From NCBI GenBank assembly GCA_021234155.1, contig JAJEKV010000079.1, positions 1,740,789-1,804,788 on the forward strand: a DNA stretch of 64,000 bases. Reading direction: 5' to 3'. This document shows positions 25,501-37,800 of this stretch, in pieces. Below the pieces are notes generated by a model, which made no database searches, had not been told where the DNA came from, and saw only the letters and a program-made list of their open reading frames with translations. The position numbers and the translations under genes are program-made. Within the stretch, counting starts at the first letter, position 1. Each line of letters begins with the position of its first letter. The DNA is from Isoetes taiwanensis. Lineage: Eukaryota > Streptophyta > Lycopodiopsida > Isoetales > Isoetaceae.

Positions 25501-27345
25501 GCAGCACGAGAGCAATACTTAACAATTCCAAGACCCAATAAGAATCAAGACGAGGTGTATAGAGGAGATGGGGTGAGATTATATAGACCAGTAGTCCATA
25601 TATTCTAAGCATTACCTTACTCACGGGGAAGCAATGCTAAATCCCGAAGTAGGGATATGAGGATTCTGGTCCTGAGGTACACACCTCCTATAGATTACGA
25701 CTTTAAGAACGTTAAGAAGATAAATAATTGGATAAGGCTATAGCGGTTGCTAAAGAAGGTTCGAATATAGGGGTTTAGTACTATGGGATCGAGATGATTT
25801 AATGCCTTCGTATCATTACATTTGAAACTGATCAAAAGTTGAAGTTGACATGATACTTTGAGAAAATAATAAGTTAATTGGGTGAAGAGACGGTTGATAT
25901 CGGAACGCAAGTAATGTTTAGATAATTGAGCCTTTGGAACAACTCTTCGGATGGGGTACGAATCTTTGGAAACTTGGCATAATCCCATGCGAAAACATAG
26001 TTCATGGATGGACTAAAGTACCATAAGGCACTAGCAAACTTATCTAGTAACGAAGTTAGAACAGAGCTCTAACATTTCTTTGTGATATATACGATGTACA
26101 ATTTAGTGGGGTAATCTACGTAGCGACCCAGAAATCGAAAGGCAAGTTAACCGCAAACTTACCACTGAAGGGTCTGTAGTCCATCTGGAGTAGCAGACAG
26201 CATACAATGTGTTTAAAGGTAGGATGTTGTAGTTGACGTTTAAAATAAATGGCAACGGACAATAGAATAAGGCTCAAGACAGTGGAGTTGAATGGTACTA
26301 TAGGACAATGCCCGGCTCGTTGGAATAACAGTTACTTGCTAGAAGCTGAAAAAATATGAAACATGATTCTTGATTGGATCAGGTAGATTTGAACTCAATA
26401 GCTTACATGGAGTTGTAAGTTAAAACATGTAGGGCTAGGAGATCGATACAAACCGAGGTAGTAGGAAAATAACTGCCCGGGTTATATCAGACATGGTATT
26501 GAGACAGAATTACAAAGCACAAGGCAAGCGCCCTGGAGATTCTAGGTAATGTATGCTTTCCAAGAAGGTTTACCCACTAAAAGAAGACATGACTAGGGCT
26601 TATAGGAGAATCCCAAGTTATTTGTAGTGCCACAACAGGGCCATGACGTCATGATAGAAGAACCTACTGGCTAACATTTCCAAGGTGTATGACAACGATA
26701 AATCATAACTCCCAATAATATGCGGGCTAAAAAAAAAATAGAAGGGGGAATTCGAAAGCAACCTTGGAACATGGATGTTTAGATCATACGCCACTTCTTC
26801 GAGAAGTGAGGTGAGTCAAGGCTCAGACACTAAAGAGAAACAACATTAACTATAGTTATGTCTATAAAACTTTACTTAACCCCTAATATATAACGTCGAA
26901 TAAGGTCTAAATATAAAGCATATGAATGTAGTATAAATTAAATCATGGCAGGGCCGGAAGAAAATTCGTTATCAAGGCATCTACCAAAGGGAAAAAAAAA
27001 AATTAAAGTTGTGGGTTTAAATTGTTGATAAGTCAACATTAGTGCCGTCATGTAGTACTTTTCGAGGGTGATAGTGGATTAGAATCCAACTTAGGAGTTC
27101 ATACCTCGCTTAGAGGAGCTTCCTTACATCGCTCATCGATAGCGTTCGATAATATGGTTGAGGGAATCCATTTCTCGATGACAATAATAACCTTTAGGGT
27201 GAGCGCACCTTGCCATGTTGCACAAGTCCGGCAAATTTGTTGCTACCACAGCATTGGTTTGGGAAAGGGTGATTATTAGACAGAAGTCTTACTATAGAAA
27301 ACAGAGATGCTATTGGTTAAGTAGAAAGAGATTACCATAGTCATT
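22540..27345 (-). other. Decayed internal region of an LTR element, no recognisable gag or pol
   Basis: Lies between the candidate polypurine tract (21188) and the primer-binding site (28108) of the minus-strand LTR element. No reading frame exceeds about 100 codons, and I found no zinc knuckle, protease, reverse transcriptase or integrase motif in any frame. The sequence is CpG-poor and full of stops, as in an old methylated insertion. A GATA microsatellite sits at 25458-25480. It may instead be a non-autonomous element or unrelated DNA. Confidence 0.35.
25458..25480. repeat. (GATA)n microsatellite
   Basis: Five to six consecutive GATA units within the decayed internal region. Confidence 0.85.
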
Positions 27346-27351
27346 GAAAGG

Positions 27352-27680
27352 AAGCTTACCGTGTTGGTAAAGGGTTTGGCTTGATGGTGGGAGGTCAAGG
27401 GTTCAAGTCTCCATAATATATTTCTTTGTTAGAAGAGGAGTTGTGCAGAGAAAATAGAGTACTAGATGTTTGGTGGGGAGGTCAAGGGTTCAAGTCTTCA
27501 TAATATACTTCTTTGTTAGAAGAGGAGTTGAAAATAGACTACTAGATGTGTATAAGAAAAATGTAAAACATCATATTCAAGGAAGCTTGGCATGGTAGTA
27601 AGAGCCTAAGGCTGGAGTTGGGAGGTTGCGAGTTCAAATTTGTGTTGAGGGGGCAAAAAATTTATACAACAAATATATGA
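27352..27680 (+). mobile_element. tRNA-like SINE heads (two to three, tandem)
   Basis: 27352-27412 has an A-box-like TTACCGTGTTGGTAAAGG and, about 35 bp on, a B-box-like AAGGGTTCAAGTCTCC, the spacing of a pol III internal promoter. A second partial unit repeats the B-box and the following 70 bp (27479-27549). A third head at 27583-27640 has TGGCATGGTAGTAAGAGC and GTTGCGAGTTCAAAT. None folds into a complete tRNA with acceptor stem, so these are SINE-type derivatives, not tRNA genes. The 3' ends are unclear. Confidence 0.55.
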
Positions 27681-27829
27681 TAAAAAAATTTAAATACGGG
27701 GGCGTGGTGGTGGATTTTGGTGTTTCTTTTCGAATTCTAAAGCGCTATTTTCCTGATCACGCCCCTCTGGCTCCATAGCCCATTTAATATCATTTTGATG
27801 CTCCCACTTATGGCTCTTGGTCAATTGAA

Positions 27830-27965
27830 CTGTTGCCGACGCGTTGGGGCAAGAATCGCCTCCATCCGAGTTACCTATAAAAAGTTATGGCCCTTAGGAG
27901 CAAGAGACCTCGTTCTCCCAAAAATTCAACATAACTTCACCCTGATATTTCACAATCTACTTCCT
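27830..27965 (-). mobile_element. Conserved untranslated leader of the LTR family
   Basis: On the minus strand it contains AAGGGCCATAACTTTTT, GGTAACTCGGATGGAGGCGA and CCAACGCGTCGG. The same blocks follow the primer-binding site of the plus-strand copy (42345-42405) and recur at 28833-28990. In both complete arrangements the leader lies 140 to 280 bp inside the primer-binding site, so it is the 5' internal leader, kept better than the rest of the element. Confidence 0.7.
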
Positions 27966-28107
27966 AACTAAATCCTCACATACTTAGCCAAAATTCATAC
28001 AACCTACAGAATTGGGGTAATTTTCCTAAGCTAAAAGTCCCCTACTAACTTTCGATCTATCGAGTTAGAATATAGCCAGTGCTATGATCTGGTCTACCAA
28101 AATCATG

Positions 28108-28119
28108 GCTCTGATACTA
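28108..28119 (-). promoter_or_regulatory. LTR primer-binding site (initiator Met tRNA type), mutated
   Basis: The minus strand reads TAGTATCAGAGC, one base off TGGTATCAGAGC, the plant initiator-Met-tRNA complement used by most LTR retrotransposons. It lies one base from the LTR terminus at 28121. Confidence 0.85.
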
Positions 28120-28120
28120 T

Positions 28121-28830
28121 TGTGCCGAACATATACGATACTCCCATCGTATAAATACGAGAAATTCCCCTCCCATGGCGACTCCATCACCACGGAAAGG
28201 CCCTCCGTCTGACTCGAACTACTTGTGATGGCCAAGTGACCGGGTGAAGGACACGGAGGTGTCATTCATGCCATGCCTTCTATGGAAATCCTATACAACG
28301 GAAGCGTACATACATGTTAGCACCTGGCAACAATACAAATAAATAATATACCACCACGAAGGGTGGTCCATCTATCATCAATATGAACAACAATATGATA
28401 TTAATATTAATATACATAGGAAATGCACCATAAATGAGGCTTCTACCCCAGATTCAGACTCAAGGGGTCGACTGACGGTCAGGGCCTCCGGATAATAACA
28501 GACAGAAGTATAACATGTCGTTGGCTGGCATAGAAGAATGGCTAGGTAGTTCACTCCATTCGCCCATCCTGTGCACACTTTGCAGGACGTCCCTATAGGC
28601 ATGTATCCAATGAGACTACTCCGGATTACATCTCCCCAGTCCGACGAGGCATGAAGGGGATGAATCCCCTCGAGAATCGCAATGGGTTCCATGGGTGTGT
28701 AGAGGATCGAGACACCCCTAGAGCCCACGGTCCGGTACCCCACTTACCCCCTCCCCCAAATCTATCACCGAGCCCAGGGACATCCCTATAGGCATCATTA
28801 TCCTGGGACCCGGGGGTCTCAGATCGTTCT
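28121..28830 (-). mobile_element. 5' LTR (copy B), truncated at its far end
   Basis: On the plus strand it begins TGTGCCGAAC next to the primer-binding site, so on the coding strand the LTR ends in ..GGCACA. Inward are TATAAATACGAGAAATTCCC, the CCTATACAACGGAAGCG block near 28290, GGTGGTCCATC near 28362, and the CCTGTGCACACTTTGCAG block near 28568, all shared with the other copies. Near 28832 it switches abruptly to leader sequence, so the outer half has been lost or replaced by recombination with another copy. Confidence 0.75.
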
Positions 28831-28832
28831 GA

Positions 28833-29130
28833 CACGTTGGCGCAAGAATCGCTTCCATCCGAGTTACCTAGAAAAAGTTATGGCCCTTAGGAGCAAGAGA
28901 CCTCATTCTCCCAAAAAAATGCAACATAACTTCAACCTAATATTTCACAATCTACTTCTCAACCAACTCAATCCTCACATACTCAGCCAAAATTCATACT
29001 ACCTATAGAATTGGGGTAAGATTCAAGGTGTCGACTGACGGTCAGGGCTTCCAGATAACAACAGACAGAAGCATAACATGGCATTGGCTGGCATAGAAGA
29101 ATATGGCTAGGTAATCCACTTCATTTTCTG
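28833..29130 (-). mobile_element. Rearranged second fragment: leader joined directly to LTR interior
   Basis: 28833-29010 repeats the family leader (CGTTGGCGCAAGAATCGC, AAAAAGTTATGGCCCTTAGG). At about 29023 it jumps to LTR interior (GTGTCGACTGACGGTCAGGG, ATTGGCTGGCATAGAAGA). The primer-binding site and LTR end that should lie between them are missing, so a deletion fused the two. This is the remains of a second, earlier or nested copy. Confidence 0.65.
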
Positions 29131-29348
29131 GGGACCAGCAAAAGTTGAGATGACTTGATCAAAGCAAGGCGTCGAGGAGCCAGCCTTAAATGCATGGTTT
29201 TGTAGGCGGGAAAAGGGCTTTAGACAAGTATAATCAAATGATGATGCATTAGACAACTCCAGTTATAGGCACTTGGACAAAACCGTTCTTGGGAGGGAGT
29301 TATAGTGGTGCTATTTGTACACATTTTCTAGAAATAAGATATAGATAG

Positions 29349-30906
29349 TGTGACGCTCCCTGCTAAACATCACGGGCGCCCCGTAGTACACTCAAGCAGA
29401 AAATCCCCGTCCCGGCTCAACAACCACACGGGCCCTTCGTCTACCCCGCACTCTGAGGTGATCCCTAGTGCGGGGAGGGAATACGAAGGTGTCTTGCGCG
29501 CCCTTCCCCTATTGGCTCCTATAACAGCGGAAGCGATAACACATCAGAACTAGCATCAAACATATACAAATACTACCTCGAAGGGTAGTGCATCACCCAT
29601 ACACCAATACAAAGATGATAATCACAAACCGTAAGTCATGAGAGCTCCTACCCCTCGACTCGTGGGAGGATGGCCCGGCCAGAGCTAGGCCTCAAGATAG
29701 AGCGGGGCCGAAGTCATGGCAATGGCGAGGGCTGGCATAGAACAATGGCTAGGGTTGACCACTCCATCCGCCCCTCCTGTGCATACTTTGCGGATGGGCT
29801 AAATCAGCTCGGCATGACTCTAGCCTTCCTGGATCACGCAATCCCCCTCGCATCACCCATCGGGACTACTCCGGGTGCATCTCCCTCGTCCGATGAGGCG
29901 GGAAGGGTTGCATCTCCCCTTCCCGGGTCTAGAGGTCCCGGTGGGTGGCTAGAGAATCGTGGCGCGACACGATTAAATGGCCGACTTAACCCCCAAAACG
30001 AGCCAAGCCAACACTTGCAGCTCCCGGGAGGCGGGCGACACCATTGCCCGGGGAGGTGTCGGACCCATGCTAAACCCCACAAGTGACCCACCATAAGCCT
30101 AGCTCACTATGGGATCCCCCGGCTCCCCACTCGGCGGGGATCCTCCCTCCACATTCCCTCCGCCCCCGTTGTATGGTGCTTGAGTCATGTCATAGCCTCG
30201 ATAGCCCAGTGGGCTCCCATGCACCTGAGCCGCAACTAATAGGAACTAAAGGATCTACTCTAGGAACATACTACATATGGCCCTAGGTCTCTACCCCCTT
30301 CCCAATACAAGAGGAGCAAACATGATCAACCATCATCACATAAACATCATATCATGAGAATAATCATAAGAAGAACATCTTAACCTAATCATACAATCTA
30401 ACTAATGGTTGGGTTCGTTGATTAGGGTTCAAGATGTTAAATCACGAGGGTTCTAGGATGGCTCTACTCTAGATACAAGATACTAGCAATTTGGAATGCT
30501 AATTCGGATGAGCTATCACAACTACTATCCTACATACCTGCTCCTGAAGCTCTCCCTCCCAGATCCGTATGCCTCCATGGTCTTCGACTCTCATGATCTT
30601 TGGTCTTGCTCCAAGAACGAGTCTACCTCTGCTGGGGCTGTTTGCACCAGGTCTATGCCATGACAAGCGATGTTCCGAAACGGGGTTTTGAGCAGTGGGT
30701 GAGTCTCCCGGGTGTTAGGGCTGGAAAAGAGGCCTAGGGTTGGGGTTTAGACCTAAATAAGTTAGGTCCACCTAGGATGCCCGCGTGGCACCAATTGGGT
30801 GAGTCCCCGTGGCGGGTGCCCAATAGGTTAAGGCCACGTGGATAATGGTCTAACCTATGGTTGGCTAAGTTATGAGAATAACTTGGCCATGCCCCCTAGT
30901 GCCACA
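29349..30906 (-). mobile_element. GC-rich LTR (copy C), 1558 bp, possibly a solo LTR
   Basis: Bounded by TGTGACGCTCCC on the left and TGCCACA on the right, consistent with 5'-TG..CA-3' ends. The left terminus is the complement of the LTR end at 42098-42109. Shared interior blocks include AACAGCGGAAGCG (29524), GGCTGGCATAGAACAATGGC (29732), CCTGTGCATACTTTGCGG (29778) and CCTAGGTCTCTACCCCC (30281). It is much richer in G+C and CpG than the other copies, so it is younger or from another subfamily. There is no primer-binding site beyond 29349 and no polypurine tract beyond 30906. The 5-bp flanks (GATAG and ATCTA) do not match, so a simple solo LTR with a target duplication is not proven. Confidence 0.7.
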
Positions 30907-32815
30907 ATCTATGGTATACAAGGCTATGAAGATAGACTTGTATGGTGGCGGATCGAGGAATATACGTGTTTATGCCGTATATTCCCTGGACCGCCGAGAT
31001 AGGCAAAGAGGCCATGGAAGTGGGTCCGATCCCAAAAAGGGATATGCTAGAAATCTTTGGAGGCGGATATGGCAAGAGGGCTTTTCTTCTTAACAGAGGC
31101 AGGCTACAAAGTTATAAAGACAACCATGGCATGGAGCAATTGATCCTTGAAACACAAACGGATGAGATTACATGCATGAATATGATGATCAGGTACGAAA
31201 CTTATTGCATTAGGAATAAATGGATGTTAAGAAATTATTGGGGATGCTAAGTACAAAAGGAAGCAATGTGTGAACTGTTGAAATGGCAGGGATTCACTTG
31301 CCTAAATAAAAGTTATGGATATACAGTATGCACACTAAATTTGGTAAGATTTGGTTAAATCTGCATTTGGCCTTTTTGGCTTGAGCATATGCAGTTGTAA
31401 GAGAGCTGGGCGTGCTTATTGGACCGACTTATTTTACATAATCTAGATCTATACAACAAGATTAGGCTTGATAACATAGCTTGTTTTGCAGATATATTTT
31501 CGTTAAGCTAAACTAAGTTTTTACAATAAGGCTTTAATTAAGCTAAATGATGGATATATATTGAAACCAAGTTGACATAATTTTGAAACTGAAAAGACCA
31601 GTTTACGGATTTTTTCTAGTTTATAATTATAGATAGATTTGCCTTTATGGTATTCGATAGAAATCACAGGCTCAGCACGGAGATGTATAGCTTATGTCAG
31701 CATTTGAATTAAGAATATGAGTGCATCCATTCTGTAATGTACATACCAAGTGGCATAAATTCAGTGTATGCATATAAAAAGCATGAACCTAGAAGTATAA
31801 ATTTGAATCTTTCTCTCTTACTTCTTAATTTGGTCAAGGACAAAAGAGTACAATGAGTGAAAGGCCAAAAGCCAAGAAAATCCATATGTATTTTTTGGCC
31901 CTTGCATCGTTATCGGGATTACTGCTAACGTGTGCATGGTGGGTTGTAGATATGATAGTTTCTTCTCTTATTATCTTTATTTTGTCGATTTGTTCAAAAT
32001 CTGGAGCATTGGAGATGGATATCATATGATGAACCTTTTATGATGAGAAACTTAGCTTTTTTACAACTGTCTTATTCTGGTTATGTTTAAGAGGATAAGG
32101 TATGCTGGTTAAGAGTTTTTTACTTGATTTTGAAGCTTTTAAGCTGAACTTCCAAGATAGCGGCTGCAAGGTAAAATATTTGGCTGTAAACCTAGGCTGA
32201 TATAAACTAGGAATCCTCTTTTTTTATGCTAATAGGATTTTCTTACTGAGTAAAGACAAAACTTATTCGGCAAAAAGCTCCTGCAGAATCAATATTGTTG
32301 TGTGGCAAGTGATGTTTAGATAGGGCAGCTAATATAGTATACCTTCTTGGTAAAATCCATGTAAAACTATGGAAAAAACATAGATTTTGTATTTTGGCCT
32401 ATGGAAAATGAAAATCTTTTTTTGAGCATTGATACGTGAATAATGTACGGCAATTTTAAAATGTTTGGAAATGAAAATCACTTCGCATATGTGTTCATTA
32501 GATCTAATATAAACTATGGACTGCCGTTATGATTTTTACTTGCAAGTTATAAATGGAACCGTAGAAGCGAAAATAGGATTTGTCGGTTGGCACCAAGATG
32601 CGACCATGAATTACCCATCTTGCTGCCACATGTTGTGGTCGGAATAGAGAGTTTCAAAACTCAGAAGGGAACTTAGGGGGGCCAATCGACCTTGGATCCG
32701 ATTTGGTCGACTCTGGCCTAAGTTGAGATAGGTTGGCATTTGAGACCGACCTAGTCGACCCTAGGTCGGCCCCACCTATCATTGAACCTGTTCAGGCGGC
32801 TAATCGACATATCTC
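30907..32815. other. Intergenic, no gene recognised
   Basis: An open frame at 30942-31250 (+) gives a 102-residue peptide without a known motif. The rest is AT-rich with scattered stops. Confidence 0.4.
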
Positions 32816-32819
32816 ACCT

Positions 32820-33470
32820 CTATATCTCCACCATCGTGCAGGAGATATCTGAGGCTAATCTTGGACCACCTTCATTACGTATATTCACATTAGGTGGATC
32901 TGCTTCATTAACCTCGTCAGTCCAATGTTGATTGCGTTTATTTTTTTGCAACCTTATTCTACTCTTGTTGAGATTAGAGGACGACATTGAGCTTGTACCA
33001 CATTGAGCAATCATTTATGCCACAACTAATCCATCTCCTTACCACTCTAGCATCTGCTATTAATGCAAGAGGTCCATTCTTGTTATGAAAATTGACTGAA
33101 ATCCACCACGATGGAGTGGTAGCAGCATCGAGAGCATTGCCACTTAATGTGAACAAAATTTTCACTATTTCCCATGCAGCGAGTAAGCCCTTAAGAAAAG
33201 GGAAAGCATCAGCGTTTGGTCTTAAACCATTGAACAATGACCATGGAAGGGCAACTTGTGATGACATTTTATTGTGTCTGCATAGAAGCAGTAGGGCTTG
33301 ACTTATGAGTTATAAACCTGGTGAATTCACATTTTCCTCAAGGATATTCTAAATAAATTTTGCCACCAGAATTTTGCTATGTAAACCTATATCTATCATG
33401 TCTATGCCTCCTTCCCTTTCCATTTCGCATTTCCACCAGGCAATTTTTACAAATGCTCCCTCTCACTGTT
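32820..33470 (-). pseudogene. LINE ORF2 C-terminal relic
   Basis: Read from 33470 downward, the minus strand gives KIAWWKCEMEREGG, then MIDIGLHSKILVAKFI in the place of the post-reverse-transcriptase W..C.P...GGLG..d..n.a...K block of plant LINEs, then LPWSLFNGLRPNADAFPFLK and, near 33010-33030, RRWISCGINDCS. In-frame stops occur at about 33320-33450. The order fits the region between the thumb and the zf-RVT domain of L1-type elements. It resembles, but is not a close copy of, the LINEs at 58757 and 60734. Confidence 0.6.
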
Positions 33471-34787
33471 GGACAAATTCCGGGGTAGAGAAGGTTTGTT
33501 CCGGTTGAAACTAAGAATTTTCGGTTGAGTTAGCGCATTGCAGGAAAAATTACGGTAGATTGTTATGCATATTTGTATAAGAGTACAAATTTCCGATTGG
33601 GAACTGAAAATATCCGGCTATTTGATGAAAGAGTACGAAAATTTCCGATTGGGTTTAAAAACTTTGCCCAACACTGCTCCCTCTTCATTGCCTCCCCAAA
33701 TAGAATTCCTAATTATTTCCTCAAACATCTGGGGTTTGCTCGGCCCACCCGACATCACCACATTCTATATCCCGAATCGTTTTTCCATAGGTGGCATGCT
33801 TGGTTTGGGGAATCTTCCCGAGAAGCCATGAGCACCGATGGCGACAAACTATATAAAAAAAAGGGTAAATTTCCTATATAATTTAAGCTTGCAGGAAGCA
33901 TTAAGCAAAAAACTAGTCTTCAGTTGAAAAATATGAAGAATTCCATTGATTTCTACAGGAGGTAGGCTGCAAGGGCAAGGGGGATTCACTTGGGCGCTAT
34001 ACAATGTGCCTGAACACTAGGATTAGATTTATTTGGCCAGTTTTCACGCGTATACGTATGAATTGGGGGTTTTGACCAATAGTTGGGATGAATTTTATAC
34101 GGAAGGGGTCAAATTTGCCATGGCACATGGCATATCCTTGCATGCACATGGCATCCCTTTTCTGTATAAGTGCACCCCGGGTACAAGGGTTCCCCGGTAT
34201 TTGTAGCTCACTGTCAGCACCCCGCTATAACCCCAACCAGATTACCAGGACCCAATCCTGCTACGGCTGCAAATCTTAATCCCAACGGAAAGATGTAACA
34301 GATGCTTGCAATAGATGTAAGCCCAATCCCATCCGCAGCCTTGTTGCCAAATCCAGCGTCTTTACCGCTCTTGAGAAATTGTTTCCCGAAAGCCCGATGA
34401 GTTTTCCGCAGAGGCAACATGTACCTGCTGTTGGAAAATTCTTCCTAGCTGCTGCCTCATTGGAAAATTCTTCCTAGCCGCTGAGGCAGCAGCTGCCATC
34501 ATCTCAAGCCACCTCTTGCAATACCAGATCAAAATGAGACAAAAGGTGCATGTCGTTTGAAAATGTAGCCCAAAATTTCCTTCCAAAACAGAAGGCATTT
34601 GGAAAGAAAAAGAAATGCCATAATCTTAGTACACCACAACATAAGCTTCTATAAACTTTTAATCCTCATATATATATGTACAATATACCTTTTTCATTCC
34701 AGGTGTTTTAATAAAATGGCGTAAACCACCGCAAAGCTATGACACACTCTACCGGCCATTCAAATGGAGCCTTTGGAACGAACACAC
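33471..34787. other. 3' intergenic flank of the REVEILLE gene
   Basis: No gene is supported. Near 34447-34495 is a hairpin: AGCTGCTGCCTCA and TGAGGCAGCAGCT bracket a direct duplication of TTGGAAAATTCTTCCTAGC. Two AAATTTCCGATTGGG-type phrases occur near 33585 and 33640. Confidence 0.5.
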
Positions 34788-34793
34788 TTTATT
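34788..34793 (-). terminator. Candidate polyadenylation signal of the REVEILLE gene
   Basis: Minus-strand AATAAA about 80 bases downstream of the TAA stop at 34875-34877. Plants tolerate variants, so this is only the best near match. Confidence 0.4.
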
Positions 34794-34874
34794 CGATAAT
34801 ACAATATGTGTTCCTGCAGAAAGGGTAGTAAACAAAACAGGTTACAATAATACTACTGCTACAAAAAGCCTGGA

Positions 34875-37800
34875 TTATTGCCACCACCCGCCATCAGTTT
34901 CTTCCTTCACAATTACTGGAGAAAATGCCTCCAAGTTGGATGAATCAGATGCATCCTCCTTAGTTGGCTGAAACTCGAGCAGTGATTTTTCTACATCCAT
35001 GGGTATTTTGGCTTCTTCTAATGCATCGTCAGAGACCTCATATAAATTACTCATATTTGTGATTTGATTGCATCCTCCACCATCATACGGATGGCATTGC
35101 TGCTTTGAAAGCTCGGCAGTACTTCGAGAAGTATCTTGATGCTGACCAGCCTCTTCAGCATCAATAGTTGGATTCGTATGTGAAGCTGGGACGCCCTTGG
35201 GACCAGTTTGTACAGGAACACCAGCGTCGTCTTCCTCTGCATCCTGTACAGAAACAACAACTTATGGCACCGCTTTCCAGGAACAAGTTATCTTAGATAC
35301 AAACTAACTTCAAGACTTCCTACTTACGTCAGTGACTGGCATGCTTAAAGCATCTCCTTTACTATGTGCAAGTGTTGGCTTTTGCTCCCCTCCGTAATAA
35401 GACAAAATAAGCTTCTGGAAGAACCCATCATATAAGAATAAGTCAACAAGTTCCCACAAGACATATTGAAACCAACATGTTTAATAAACCACAAATGCTG
35501 GAGCCAGGGATCATACGTCTTCTTGAAAGTCAGGACTGGATAGGTTAATAGTTAGATTTCTCATCAGTAACAAAACCTGCATAAAGAATACAATGTTGAA
35601 TTATATATAATTCATGTACATGAACTACAATGTACATATGACACAAAACAAAAAGAAACTGACGAAAATTGTCTTCTTTGTAAGGCGATTATTCTCACTG
35701 CCAAGTTGATTCTTCTTCACAATTAGCAAAAAGACACATCTAAATTCGTTATGGTCAGAGGGAAGCATGGATACTACCCTCGAGCATCATGACGCCACAT
35801 CTGCTTGACAAGAACAAATTCAGAGCATAATACCATCATTATGGGCTGGCTTTCCCAATTGCTTACTGTTCCAAACCACCATATTGTTATCACCAGCAAA
35901 CTTATCCCATCTTTCATAATGATAGTGTTGCAAACAGTAAGTAGTGCAAAAGATGCAAGTGTTGGGCAGAAAGATGGAGGAGGAGTTCAGCTATTCTGCA
36001 AATTAGTTTACATTGCATTGATGATTAGACTTATAAGTCTGATCCTTTACATTCCCCCAAAGAATCTGAAATGATTCAAAACTAGGCCAGAGACTCCATT
36101 CATATGTTTCAGAGACCACGATAGCAGCTCATTAATAGCATCCCACTATGAACACATAGCAGTCGATATAATTCTTTAAGTACAAGTTACTTCACGGGTA
36201 AGTTGTGACAAATTGTAATGGGATCAGAGAACATAAAATACTCAACCATAAAAAACTGAAACTTACAGTTTCACGATCAATTGGAACCATTTCCTTCAAT
36301 TTTTTCAGATGTCCATCAACACCAGGATCAAACACTCCCCCAATAAACTTGTAAACTTCTGCGAAATCAGGAGTTACTGCAATGCCAAAAGATACAGGTT
36401 AACATCTTATAACAGAAAATACATTGCCCTTCAGACCAAACATTTATTGTCATAATGTGTAAGAATTTGGCTGTAGATTATAGGCACATATCTTAAAGCT
36501 TATTAGGAGAAACAACAAAAAGCTTAAATTCAGCAAACCTGAAAATACCGAAACAAATAAAGAACCCCTAATACACAGGGTTATACAATGTACTCTACCT
36601 CGTGGACCAGATTCATGAACTCCTTGCCGTGCAGCAGCACCTTTTTGTGGACAGCTTCCTGGCGAGCTTCCGCTGCTGCTGCTACTAAGATTCCTACCGT
36701 TAGTTATTGTGGTTGCTTCTTGTTGGTTTGAGTCTGCAACTACATTAGTCACAAAATAAAACGCCAAGGTTAGTTAAGAAAAGACAAATGAAGACAACAA
36801 TGATAGAAATTTCCATATCACATCATATTTACGCATCTTCTGTTCTTAGGTTTATTATGACACACAAAGAACATGAAGATCGCGATTAGAACGAATTCAA
36901 CACCTTTGTTATTAATGCTGCCTCCAGAAGGAACAGCATGATGTACCCATGCTGAGACTGGTACAGCAGAAACAGATGGAACAAATACATTACATTGGTT
37001 GGGTCCAATCATATAGCCATACTCAACTGCATTGTTCCCCACCATGTATCCCTGTTGCACTGCACCATATGCAATAATACAAGCTTCAATAGCAGAATAA
37101 GTAAGAAAGTACTGCCTTGCTGCAAAATTCATTCACAACAATCAATATGCATTTTCTATGGAGAGATTTCATCCTTACCACCCTTAGATGCCTTTTGAGG
37201 ATAGGGTTGAGCAGATTTTCGTTTTGGTCGAGGTGGAGGAACATGCTCGCCTGTTCCATTTTTCTGAACTTTCAAGAAGTATTTTTGTGCATGACTACGT
37301 ATCTGTAAATTTGTATACAATATATTGACTAAGATTGAGGAAGAAGATAAATAAACACAATTATACAGCAAAAGCAAAGAGTGCATGCTCTTTGTATACA
37401 TGTCTGAAAAATTAGCTAAAAAAAAGATATCAAAATTTATCACCTGTATTACTGTCTTTGACCCTACAAATGCCTCAATCTTCTTCCAGTCACGGTCAAA
37501 CCTGGTCCAAAGAAATACCTATTTTAGGCATGGCGACAAGCAGTTTGGCCTTGGAGCACCCGTTGGAATACATGACATACCAATGGCTCTAAAGGCAATC
37601 TATAATAGCTATAATGTCTACATGTATTAAGAAGTCCTTAAACTAAAATTATTCCTCCTAAATGACAACTTTGGCTTTGATACAACAAGACAATGTATCA
37701 AAGTCATACTAATGTGCATAAAGTGTATAATATCTACAATGATGTATGTACTAAAGTTAGTATAACATATATAAAATCAGCACGTGATCACACAAACTTC

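Noticed and set aside
22540-27345. Gypsy-type pol inside the decayed LTR element
   Set aside because: I searched the translations by eye for protease, RT, RNase H and integrase motifs in both directions and found none.
27352-27412. tRNA gene
   Set aside because: A- and B-box-like motifs are present but no acceptor stem or anticodon loop; the SINE reading is better.
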